A DNA stretch of 64,000 nucleotides from an uncultured Acidovorax sp. (lineage in GTDB: Bacteria > Pseudomonadota > Gammaproteobacteria > Burkholderiales > Burkholderiaceae_C). The first letter of the stretch is position 1. The number at the start of each line of letters is the position of its first letter. Location: assembly GCA_913774955.1 (NCBI GenBank), contig CAJYKV010000010.1, positions 1-64,000 on the forward strand, read 5' to 3'. Below are positions 34,417-42,074 of the stretch, piece by piece. The notes under the pieces were generated by a model that made no database searches, was not told the DNA's origin, and saw only the letters and a program-made list of their open reading frames with translations. A program made the position numbers and the translations under genes.

Positions 34417-36710
34417 CGAATGCCTCCGCGCAGATCCACCTGCTTCAGGATGTCCTCGGCGCCTGTCCACACCGTGTTGAGCTGGGCCGCTCCACCCGAA
34501 GTGCCAGTGGACAGATTGCGCAGCTGCTCGTACCGCGATTTCGCGCTGGACTCCTGGCCCACGCTCTGGTCGTAGGCCTGCTGCGCGGATGTGACGCCTT
34601 CATTCCGCGTCCACCAGACGAAGTATTTGCCGTTGGTCGTGTCGTAGAGGGCATTGAGCTTGTCGAGCACGCGCTGGCGGCCGTCGAAGGTATAGGGCAC
34701 ATCCCGGCAGGTTTCGACCTCCTTTTTGTCCACCACCTTCTTGGTGCATTCCCGCACGACGTACGGCAGCGCCTTGAATTTGTCGGCGGCGCCGTTCTTC
34801 GCGGAATCGAGGGCGCTTCTGGCCGCCGTGAGTGCGGCCTCTGCGGCATCCTTGTTGGCCTGGGCCGACGCCACGGTCACGGACAGGCTCGCGAGTTGCG
34901 TGCCGAGGGCGTCTTTCTGGGACTGGAGCGTATCGCGCTGGCTTTGCAGCGATGCCCGCGTGGTGTCGTCGGTCGCGGCGGCGATCTGCTGGTCGAGCTC
35001 GGCGATCCGGGTGGTCAGCGCATCCATCTGGTTGCGCAGGCTCTGGATCTGCGCAGCGTTGTTGCCGGTACTGCCCTGGGCGCGCAGGGCCTCCAGGGCC
35101 CTCTGCAGCTCGGCCTTCTTGGCGGGATCGGTCTCCGCATCGATCTGCGCCTGCAGCGCCGCAATGGCCGCGTCGTTCTGGCTGGTATCGGTGTTGGAGC
35201 CGGCCGCAGTCTGCGTCGCCTGCTTGAGGGCGTCCACCGCGTTGTTGTAGTTCTGCAGGGCCAGGATCCAGGCATCCGCCTTGTCCTTGACGGCGGCGAG
35301 GTCGCCGTCGTAGGCCGTGGTGCTGGTCGTGCCCTTGTTCGGGGAGCCCTTGTTGTTCGCCTCCGTGATGACGTTGTGGGCTTCGGTGTAGAGCGCCGTG
35401 ATGGCGGCATCCCGCTCGCTCACGGCCGTCGCGAGCCGGGTCTGCGCCGTGCCGAGGTCCGCCAGCGCTTTCGCCTTGCGGGCCGTGGCGTCGTCCCAGG
35501 CCGTCTTGGCGGCGCTGACGGAAGCGGAAATGTCCATGGCCACCGGCGCCGCCGCCTGGCCCGCCTCGACCGACGCGGCCACGCCGATGCCGAAGGCCAC
35601 CACCGAGGAAGCGAGCGCGGCGGCGTTGAGCCCGATCGCCACCGCCGACGCCGCGATCGCCACGCCGGCCGCGGCGACCGATGCCGCGGCGTGCGGGATT
35701 TCCGCGCACCCCACCAGGACGACGCAGGTCGCGATGGCCGTGGCCAGCAGGCCGCTGGCAGTGGCCATGTAACCCGATGCGGTTCCCATGTTGCCCGCCG
35801 CGACGGCGATCTTCACGCCGCTGACGATGGCCTTCACCCCGTTGACGGAGGTGACGAGGGCCGCCGTCACCACGCCCCACGCGCGTTGCGAATCGACCTC
35901 TTCCGTGACCTCGGTGGCCAGGGACATGACGTTGAGCGAGGCGATCAGACGGTCGCAGTCGAGCATGCGCGCCAGGCCCGCGTAGTTGCGCGCGACCACC
36001 CGGTCGTCGTAGCTGGCCAGTATCGAACCGGCGCTGGGCAATTCCATCGCGGCGGCCGTTGCGGCATTCAGGCCATCGAACAGCCGGCCATCGCCGTCGG
36101 CGTCCTTGCGGCCCGGATGGGCCAGCGCATACGCCACGGGATAGCCGTCGGCCGCCGTGCCCACGCGGGCCTGCGCGGGCTGAACGGCCGCCGCGGCGCC
36201 GTTGGCCAGGGTCTGGCAGAAATCGGCGGTAGTGCCCGAGTTGCCCAGCGCGCGGCGGGCGTTGTAGGTGTCGCCGCCGAAGGCGATGGGCTCGAAGTCG
36301 TTGTTGCCGCCCGTGGCCTTGGCCAGATCCACCGCGCTGCGCTGCACTTCGTAAGCCAGTTGCCCGACGCCGGCCGCGGCCATCGAGCCCTCCAGCCCCA
36401 GCGTGCGGTACGGGAGCTTGCCCTTCTGCGCGCCGGAGGCGCAGTCCTCCAGCCCATCGTCGCCGGTCGCCGGGCAGGGCAGCCGGTTGTGGGTGGCCAC
36501 GAAGCTCGCGAGGAAGCGGTCGGCCTGCGTCAGCGCCGCCATCTCGTCTTCGGCCGCGATCGACGCCTGGCGGGCCTTCAAAGCGATCGCCCCGGCCACC
36601 AGCGCCCCCGTCACCACCAGGAGCAGCAGCATGGATTCGAGCATGCCGAGCCCACGCTCGCGGCGGCGGAGCGTGCGCACGGATGGCGGCGGTCGGCGCG
36701 CGGGTCGCAT
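34413..36710 (-). CDS. Giant prepilin-like protein, family A, 765 aa, with coiled coil
   Basis: The largest pilin of the operon. The leader ends at Gly20/Leu21 (RERGLGMLESMLLL), with Glu at +5. The head has RLPCPATGDDGLEDC (Cys79, Cys90), LPYRTLGL, ADFCQTL (Cys165), the calcium-like loop DADGDGRLFDG (203-213) and YDDRVV...LDC (Cys252). Then come a hydrophobic Ala/Gly-rich block (about 277-385) and a long coiled coil (about 395-450 and 510-640, for example LQAQIDAETDPAKKAEL). A small C-terminal domain includes two more Cys (RECTKK, VETCRD). The last base overlaps the start of the platform gene region (TGATG style). Most type IV pilins are 120-200 aa, so this may be a tip adhesin or pore-like component. 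Confidence 0.78.
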   Translation of the reverse strand: MRPARRPPPSVRTLRRRERGLGMLESMLLLLVVTGALVAGAIALKARQASIAAEDEMAALTQADRFLASFVATHNRLPCPATGDDGLEDCASGAQKGKLPYRTLGLEGSMAAAGVGQLAYEVQRSAVDLAKATGGNNDFEPIAFGGDTYNARRALGNSGTTADFCQTLANGAAAAVQPAQARVGTAADGYPVAYALAHPGRKDADGDGRLFDGLNAATAAAMELPSAGSILASYDDRVVARNYAGLARMLDCDRLIASLNVMSLATEVTEEVDSQRAWGVVTAALVTSVNGVKAIVSGVKIAVAAGNMGTASGYMATASGLLATAIATCVVLVGCAEIPHAAASVAAAGVAIAASAVAIGLNAAALASSVVAFGIGVAASVEAGQAAAPVAMDISASVSAAKTAWDDATARKAKALADLGTAQTRLATAVSERDAAITALYTEAHNVITEANNKGSPNKGTTSTTAYDGDLAAVKDKADAWILALQNYNNAVDALKQATQTAAGSNTDTSQNDAAIAALQAQIDAETDPAKKAELQRALEALRAQGSTGNNAAQIQSLRNQMDALTTRIAELDQQIAAATDDTTRASLQSQRDTLQSQKDALGTQLASLSVTVASAQANKDAAEAALTAARSALDSAKNGAADKFKALPYVVRECTKKVVDKKEVETCRDVPYTFDGRQRVLDKLNALYDTTNGKYFVWWTRNEGVTSAQQAYDQSVGQESSAKSRYEQLRNLSTGTSGGAAQLNTVWTGAEDILKQVDLRGGIR

Positions 36711-37981
36711 CAGCGCGCTCCGAGCGATTGCTGCACCGACTGCTGCACGAGGTCGTAGACCGGCAGCAGCAGCGCCACGATGAGGAAGATGAACAGTCCG
36801 CCGGCCACCAGGATGATGGCGGGCTTGATGATCTCGGAGAGCGACTGGATCAGGGTGTCGAGCCGCTTGCGATACTCCGTCGCCAGGTGCGTGAGCTGCT
36901 TGTCCAGGCTGCCGGACTCCTCGCCCACGGCGATCATGCGCACGGCCATGGGCGGAAAGCCGCCCACGCGCCGCATGGCCAGCGAGATCCGCTCGCCGCG
37001 CGCCACCGATTCGCGCACGCGGCGCAGCCGGCGGCGGTAGTAGCGGTCGCGCGTGGAGCGCTCCAGGATGTCGAGGCAGGAGACGAACTCCAGCCCGGCG
37101 CGCACCAGGATCGCGAGGTGTTCGGTCAGGTGCGCCATGCCGGAAGCCGTCATCAGCACGCGGGTGACGGGCAGCCGGTGCAGCACCTCGTGCAGCGTCG
37201 CCTTGGCGCGCGGCACGCGCAGGAACAGGTAGGCGATGCCCGCCGCGAGCAGCGCCGTGACCAGCACCGCCGCCAGCGCGTGTTCCGCGAGCGCATCGGA
37301 GAAGCGCACCAGCCCTTCGGTGATCGGCGGCAGCTTGGCGTTGAGCTGGCGGAAGAGCCGCGCCATGTTGGGCACCACGTAGTAGACCCAGAAGGCCGCC
37401 ACCGCGAAGATGGTCGCGAAGACGAAGATCGGATAGATCATCGCGGTGCGGATGTCCCGCCGGATCGACACCACGCGCTCCACGTGGTCCGCCGCCTCGG
37501 CCAGCATGCGGTCGAGCGTGCCGGACTGGTCGCCGATGGCCACCAGGTTGCGCACCGTCTCGGGGAACACGTCGGGCTGGCGCTCGAAAGCCGCGGCCAT
37601 CGGGATGCCGCTCATGAGGTCGTCGGCCAGCCGCTTGGCGACGCGGCCGGCGGCGTGATGGCCGGTCTGCCCGCCCTCCTCCACCAGCGTGCGCAGCGCC
37701 TCGATCGCCGGCACGCCGGCGGCCAGCATCAGGCTCAGGTCGCGCAACAGGCCGGCCAGGTCTTCCAGGCGCAGGCCGCGGCCACCCACGCGGCGCAGCA
37801 CCGCGCCCGCATCCAGCATCCAGCCCGGCAGGCGCCGCAGCGTGAGCACGGTGCCCTCGGTCTCCTGCTCGATGCGCAGGCGCGCGGAATGGTCCCGCTC
37901 CACCAGGAGCTGCAGCAGGCCCTGCTTGAGGGCGCCGTGCGGCATCAGCACGCGGTAGTAGTAGAGACGCATCTTGGCCAT
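36710..37981 (-). CDS. Type IV pilus/type II secretion platform protein (PilC/GspF/MshG family)
   Basis: A 423-aa inner-membrane assembly platform. Two GspF domains are visible: LEDLAGLLRDLSLMLAAGVPAIEAL with its helices, and LTEHLAILVRAGLEFVSCLDIL in the second half. Three strong membrane helices occur (about residues 195-220, 245-270 and 400-420). The MAKMRLYYYRVLMPHG start at 37981 was taken over an upstream extension without family match. It follows the assembly ATPase gene by 19 nt and overlaps the start of the 765-aa pilin gene by 1 nt. Its role is to couple ATPase rotation to pilin insertion. Confidence 0.9.
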   Translation of the reverse strand: MAKMRLYYYRVLMPHGALKQGLLQLLVERDHSARLRIEQETEGTVLTLRRLPGWMLDAGAVLRRVGGRGLRLEDLAGLLRDLSLMLAAGVPAIEALRTLVEEGGQTGHHAAGRVAKRLADDLMSGIPMAAAFERQPDVFPETVRNLVAIGDQSGTLDRMLAEAADHVERVVSIRRDIRTAMIYPIFVFATIFAVAAFWVYYVVPNMARLFRQLNAKLPPITEGLVRFSDALAEHALAAVLVTALLAAGIAYLFLRVPRAKATLHEVLHRLPVTRVLMTASGMAHLTEHLAILVRAGLEFVSCLDILERSTRDRYYRRRLRRVRESVARGERISLAMRRVGGFPPMAVRMIAVGEESGSLDKQLTHLATEYRKRLDTLIQSLSEIIKPAIILVAGGLFIFLIVALLLPVYDLVQQSVQQSLGAR

Positions 37982-38000
37982 GGCTTGCCCGCTTCTTCCT

Positions 38001-39698
38001 TCAATAGCCGCCCACGGCGCGCTCGATTTCCTCGACCGTGGTCTCGCCGGCCAGCACGCGGTGGCGCGAGAGCGCGAGGATCGGCCGCAGGCCGTCGCGC
38101 TCGGCGATCTCGCGCAGCGTGCCACGCGGCGCGTCGGCGGCGATCGCATCGGCCAGCTCGCGCTGCACGATCATCATTTCGTAGACTGGCAGGCGTCCCA
38201 GGAAGCCCGTGCCGCGGCAGTGCCTGCAGCCCGCGCCGTGGAACAGCCGCGCGGCGGGCTGGCCCAGCCAGCGCTGCTCGGCCTCGGTGGCGTCGCGCTC
38301 GGTGCGGCAATCCGGGCAGATGCGGCGCACCAGCCGCTGGTTGATCACCGCGACCAGGTTCTCGGCGATGCTGTCCGCATCCACGCCCAGCAGCTTGAGC
38401 CGCGGCACCACCCCGAAAATCCCGCCCACGTGCAGCGTCGAGAGCACCAGGTGGCCGGTGGAAGCCGCATCCAGCGCGGCGCGCGCGGTCTCGCCGTCGC
38501 GGATTTCACCGACCAGGATGATGTCCGGGTCGTGCCGCAGAAAGTGCCGCATCGCGGTCGAGAAGTCGTAGCCCGCGCGCCGGTTCACCTCGGTCTGGCA
38601 GGCCACGGGCACGCGGTATTCCACCGGGTCTTCCACGGTGACCACGTTGCGCTCCACCACGGGCTGCATGCGCAGCGCGGCGTGCAGCGTGGTGCTCTTG
38701 CCCGAGCCCGTGGGGCCGGTGATCAGGATCAGGCCGTGCGGCCGCGCGAACACCCGCGTCATCTGCTGCACGTCCTCGGGCAGGAAGCCGAGGTCTTCCA
38801 GCTTGTCGAGGTCGCCGCGCTCGGGCAGCAGCCGCATCACCATGCGCTCGCCCTGCTCGGAGATGAGCGTGGAGACGCGCACCGTATAGGCGGCTTCGAG
38901 CACCGTGGCGGTGAAGCTGCCGTCCTGCGGCAGCCGCTGCTCGCTCGCGTCCATCTCGGCCTGCAGCTTGACGAAGCTCACCAGCCGGTCGAGCGCGCGC
39001 GAGAGCGCGAACATCGGGCGCATCACGCCGTCGATGCGCATCAGCACGGTGCTACTGTTCGCCGTGGGGGCGATGTGGATGTCGGTGGCGCGCTCGCGCA
39101 CGCCCAGGTGCAGCACGTAGTCGAGCAGGCGGGCCGGGCTGTAGGCGCGGTCCACGTCGGCTTCCAGCCGGCGCACCTCGCTGGCGATCAGCTTGTCCGC
39201 CGGGTTCTCGGCGAAGTAGTAGTGCTGCTGCGTGGCGCGGGCCACCTTGTCGAATTCGCCCTGCAGGAAGCGCACGCCCATGCCGGTGCGGCGGTCCACC
39301 ACCTCGGCCACGGCGGGGGGCACCGCATCGCCCAGCACCACTTCCACCACGCCGCCCTCGCGCCGGAGCGGCAGGAAGGCGTGCGTCAGGCAGACGTTGC
39401 GGTTGAAGGCCGCGGCCACGTCCGGGTCGGGCGCGGGCAGGTCGACCACGTTCACGAACGGAATGCCGCGCTGGCGCGAAAGGTAACGCGCGATCTCCTT
39501 GCCGCTGGCGAAGCCGAGTTCCATCAGCAGGCGGCCCAGCGGCACGTTCTCGATCTTCTGCTTGTGCAGCGCGTATTCGATCACTACCGGCGTCACCACG
39601 CCGTCGGCGATCAGCTGCTCGCCGATCAGCAGCGCCGTGCCGCTGTCGGGGGACAGCAGGCCTTCAGTGAGGGCGGGCGCCGGAAGCGGGGGCTGCAT
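38001..39698 (-). CDS. mshE: Pilus assembly ATPase (MshE/PilB/GspE family) with MshEN-like N-terminus
   Basis: A 565-aa hexameric ATPase that powers pilus extension. Walker A is GPTGSGKST (328-336), followed by the Asp box, VEDPVEYR, Walker B ILVGEIRDGETA and the His box STGHLVLSTLH. A zinc tetracysteine (CPDC...CRHC) lies near residues 460-500. The N-terminus (24-82) shows two repeats similar to the MshEN motif, IGEQLIADGVVTPVVIEYAL and LGRLLMELGFASGKEIARYL, which in MshE binds cyclic di-GMP. The arginine that usually precedes the first LG is absent. The gene overlaps the upstream ATPase gene by 35 nt, and its product is likely inner-membrane associated. Confidence 0.9.
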   Translation of the reverse strand: MQPPLPAPALTEGLLSPDSGTALLIGEQLIADGVVTPVVIEYALHKQKIENVPLGRLLMELGFASGKEIARYLSRQRGIPFVNVVDLPAPDPDVAAAFNRNVCLTHAFLPLRREGGVVEVVLGDAVPPAVAEVVDRRTGMGVRFLQGEFDKVARATQQHYYFAENPADKLIASEVRRLEADVDRAYSPARLLDYVLHLGVRERATDIHIAPTANSSTVLMRIDGVMRPMFALSRALDRLVSFVKLQAEMDASEQRLPQDGSFTATVLEAAYTVRVSTLISEQGERMVMRLLPERGDLDKLEDLGFLPEDVQQMTRVFARPHGLILITGPTGSGKSTTLHAALRMQPVVERNVVTVEDPVEYRVPVACQTEVNRRAGYDFSTAMRHFLRHDPDIILVGEIRDGETARAALDAASTGHLVLSTLHVGGIFGVVPRLKLLGVDADSIAENLVAVINQRLVRRICPDCRTERDATEAEQRWLGQPAARLFHGAGCRHCRGTGFLGRLPVYEMMIVQRELADAIAADAPRGTLREIAERDGLRPILALSRHRVLAGETTVEEIERAVGGY

Positions 39699-41193
39699 TC
39701 ATCTTCTCCAGAAGCATGTAGGTCAATTCGTCGGGCACCGCGGTGGCGGGCAGGCCGAGCGCACCCTGGAACGCTGCGAGCGCGGCCACGGTCCGGGGGC
39801 CGTAGAAGCCATCCACGTGGGCCGCGTCGAGCGCGCCCTGCCGCACCAGGGCTATCTGCAGCGCGGTGCTGGCGGGCGTGGGCTGGGGCGTGGGAACGTA
39901 GGCGGATCTGTCCAGCGTGTCGCTCCAGAAGGCCCAGCGCTGCCCGTCCCGCTCGAACAGGCACAGGCCGGCCGAAGGCTGCAGGCGCGCGGCCGCCGCA
40001 ACGGGCAGCGCCTGGCGGACCATCGGCCGGCCCTGCGATTCGGCCGCGACGCGCGCTAGGCAGCGCTGCTCTTCCTGGCCGGGGCCGGGATCGGCCGCGG
40101 CCGCGGCGGGGGCGTGCCCGGAATCGCTGACGGACGGCAGGGAGGCGGCGGCCACCGGGACCGCGACCGCGACGTCGGCTGCGGATATGCCGGCCGCGGG
40201 ATGGGCGATCGGCGAGGGAGCTGCGGCCAGAGCTGCCACGGCTGCCGGGGCCGCTGGCGCTGCAGGCATGGGAATCACGGGCCACACATAGGCCGCACCG
40301 ACACCGATCGCGGCCATGCCGAGACCGCCCAGCGCCAGCCACGCGTGCCAGCCGGGGCGGCGGCGCGCGGAGGCATGGCCGGGTTCCAGGTCGCCCAGCG
40401 CGGCGCGCAGCAGCCGGCGGTCGATGGTGCCGCCGCCCTGCGCGGCCAGGCCGTACATGCAGCGGTCCAGCACCAGATGGATGCGGCGCAGGTTGCCCTC
40501 GGTGGCACGGTGCAGCTGCCGCGCGGCGCGGGGTTGCAGGGCGATGCGGCCCGAGGCCCCGGCGGCGGACACCCGCATCTCGAAATAGCGCAGCACCTGG
40601 TCGGCCCGCAGGCCCTCCAGGCACGCATGCTTGACGACACGGCTCTTGAGCTGGCGCAGGTCGCGCCCACCCAGCAGTTCCTCCAGTTCGGGCTGGCCTG
40701 CGAGCACGATCTGCAGCAGCTTCTCCTGGCCGGTTTCCAGGTTGCACAGCAGCCGCACCAGTTCCAGCGACGCGGGCTGCAGGTTCTGGGCATCGTCGAT
40801 GACGAGCAGGCAGGTGCGCCCGGCACGGTGCTCGTCCATCAGGAAGCCGTTCAGGCGCGTGAGCGCCTCGTCCATGTCGGCCGCCGGCTCCAGCCCGAAA
40901 TCGCGCAGGATCGCCGACAGCAGCGCCTCCCGCTGCAGGAAGGTGTTGAACACCAGGGCGGAGCGCACCTCGCCTTCCGGCAGCGTATCGAGCAGCCTCC
41001 GCACGAACGTGCTCTTGCCCAGCCCCACCTCGCCCGTCAGCAGCACGAAGCCCTTGCGCGCGCGGATGCAGTGCAGCACCTCGGCGAACTGCTCCTGCAG
41101 CGCGTCGGTGAAGAAATACGCGCTGGCGTCGGGCGTGGGCGGAAACGGGTTGCGCGCCAGCCCGAGCCGGGCATGCAGGGCCGCGAGCGACAT
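39664..41193 (-). CDS. GspA/MshM-type AAA+ ATPase with C-terminal peptidoglycan-binding domain
   Basis: A 509-aa protein of the ExeA/MshM family. Walker A is GEVGLGKS (54-61), Walker B LLVIDDAQNL, and the sensor LLQIVLAGQPELEELL follows. A membrane helix lies at about residues 300-325. The C-terminus (VDGFYGPRTVAALAAFQGALGLP) is a peptidoglycan-binding repeat. MshM proteins are often shorter, so this is more GspA-like, and it resembles the gspA at 1089-2825. It sits between the TPR protein gene (overlap of 1 nt, TGATG) and the assembly ATPase gene (overlap of 35 nt). It probably helps secretin placement in the cell wall. Confidence 0.85.
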   Translation of the reverse strand: MSLAALHARLGLARNPFPPTPDASAYFFTDALQEQFAEVLHCIRARKGFVLLTGEVGLGKSTFVRRLLDTLPEGEVRSALVFNTFLQREALLSAILRDFGLEPAADMDEALTRLNGFLMDEHRAGRTCLLVIDDAQNLQPASLELVRLLCNLETGQEKLLQIVLAGQPELEELLGGRDLRQLKSRVVKHACLEGLRADQVLRYFEMRVSAAGASGRIALQPRAARQLHRATEGNLRRIHLVLDRCMYGLAAQGGGTIDRRLLRAALGDLEPGHASARRRPGWHAWLALGGLGMAAIGVGAAYVWPVIPMPAAPAAPAAVAALAAAPSPIAHPAAGISAADVAVAVPVAAASLPSVSDSGHAPAAAAADPGPGQEEQRCLARVAAESQGRPMVRQALPVAAAARLQPSAGLCLFERDGQRWAFWSDTLDRSAYVPTPQPTPASTALQIALVRQGALDAAHVDGFYGPRTVAALAAFQGALGLPATAVPDELTYMLLEKMNAAPASGARPH

Positions 41194-42074
41194 CAGGGCT
41201 TCGCCTGGAAGCGCGCCAGGGCGGACTTCAGGCTCTCCGATTCGGGATGCACGCGCACGGCGTCGGCCAGGATCTTGCGCGCCGCCTCCCCGCGCTGGCG
41301 ACGGGCTTCGATGCTGGCGAGGTTGATGCTGGCTTCTTCGTCGCCGGGCAGGCGGTCCAGCAGATCCTGGTAGATGCGCGCGGCGGCATCGGCGTCGCCA
41401 CCGGCCAGGGCGTACCACCCTTCGGCGCGCAGCAGCGACACGCTGCCGGGCGGCAGATCGCGCCGCAGCGCAGCCAGGTGCTGGCCGGCGCCGGGCATGT
41501 CGCCGGTGCGCATCGCCTGCAGGAAGGCGTTGAAGCGTTGCTCGACGGGCATCGCGGCCGGCGGCGGCGCCACGGCCATGGGCCGCGCCGCAGCGGTGGT
41601 CCGCAAGGGGGAGGACTGCACGGGCGTTGCCTGCACGGGCGCATGCGCGGGGCGGACGCTGCGCGTCGGCTCGGCGGCCGGCCGGGCCGGCGGCGGATCC
41701 GGCACCGTGGCGGCGTCGGCGACCCGCACCGGTGCAGGCAGCGCGGCGCGCTCGCGGGGCTGGGGCACCGGCAGCAGAGCAGACGCCGGCTGGGGCTGCG
41801 CGACGAGCGCACTCTGCAGCGAAGCCGCTGCGGCCGTCGGGATGATGGCGGGCGGGGGCGCCACGGAAGCCGTCCGGGCCGCCGGCGGGCGGCCGGCATT
41901 CAGCGCATACCAGCCAGCCGCGCCGGCCGCCGCGACGGCCAGCGCTGCCACCAGGGCCAGCACCGGGACGCGGCGGCTGCGTGATGGAGCGGGTGCGGCG
42001 CGGGGCGCCAAAAGAGCGGCGTCGGCCGCGAGGGGCGGTTCCATGTCCCGCAGTGCCTGGTGGATGAGGCTCAT
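41193..42074 (-). CDS. MshN/GspB-like TPR protein of the pilus system
   Basis: A 293-aa protein with the N-terminal peptide MSLIHQALRDMEPP, which matches the start of MshN and of GspB (MSYILDALRRAE in the gene at 169-1065). A membrane helix at residues 36-58 is followed by a Pro/Ala-rich periplasmic linker and a C-terminal tetratricopeptide-like region (ALAGGDADAAARIYQDLLDRLPGDEEASINLASIEAR, noted here by its core AARIYQDLLDRLPGDEEA). Its start overlaps the secretin stop by 4 nt, and its stop overlaps the ATPase start (TGATG). It is likely the partner of the adjacent ATPase in secretin assembly. Confidence 0.78.
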   Translation of the reverse strand: MSLIHQALRDMEPPLAADAALLAPRAAPAPSRSRRVPVLALVAALAVAAAGAAGWYALNAGRPPAARTASVAPPPAIIPTAAAASLQSALVAQPQPASALLPVPQPRERAALPAPVRVADAATVPDPPPARPAAEPTRSVRPAHAPVQATPVQSSPLRTTAAARPMAVAPPPAAMPVEQRFNAFLQAMRTGDMPGAGQHLAALRRDLPPGSVSLLRAEGWYALAGGDADAAARIYQDLLDRLPGDEEASINLASIEARRQRGEAARKILADAVRVHPESESLKSALARFQAKP

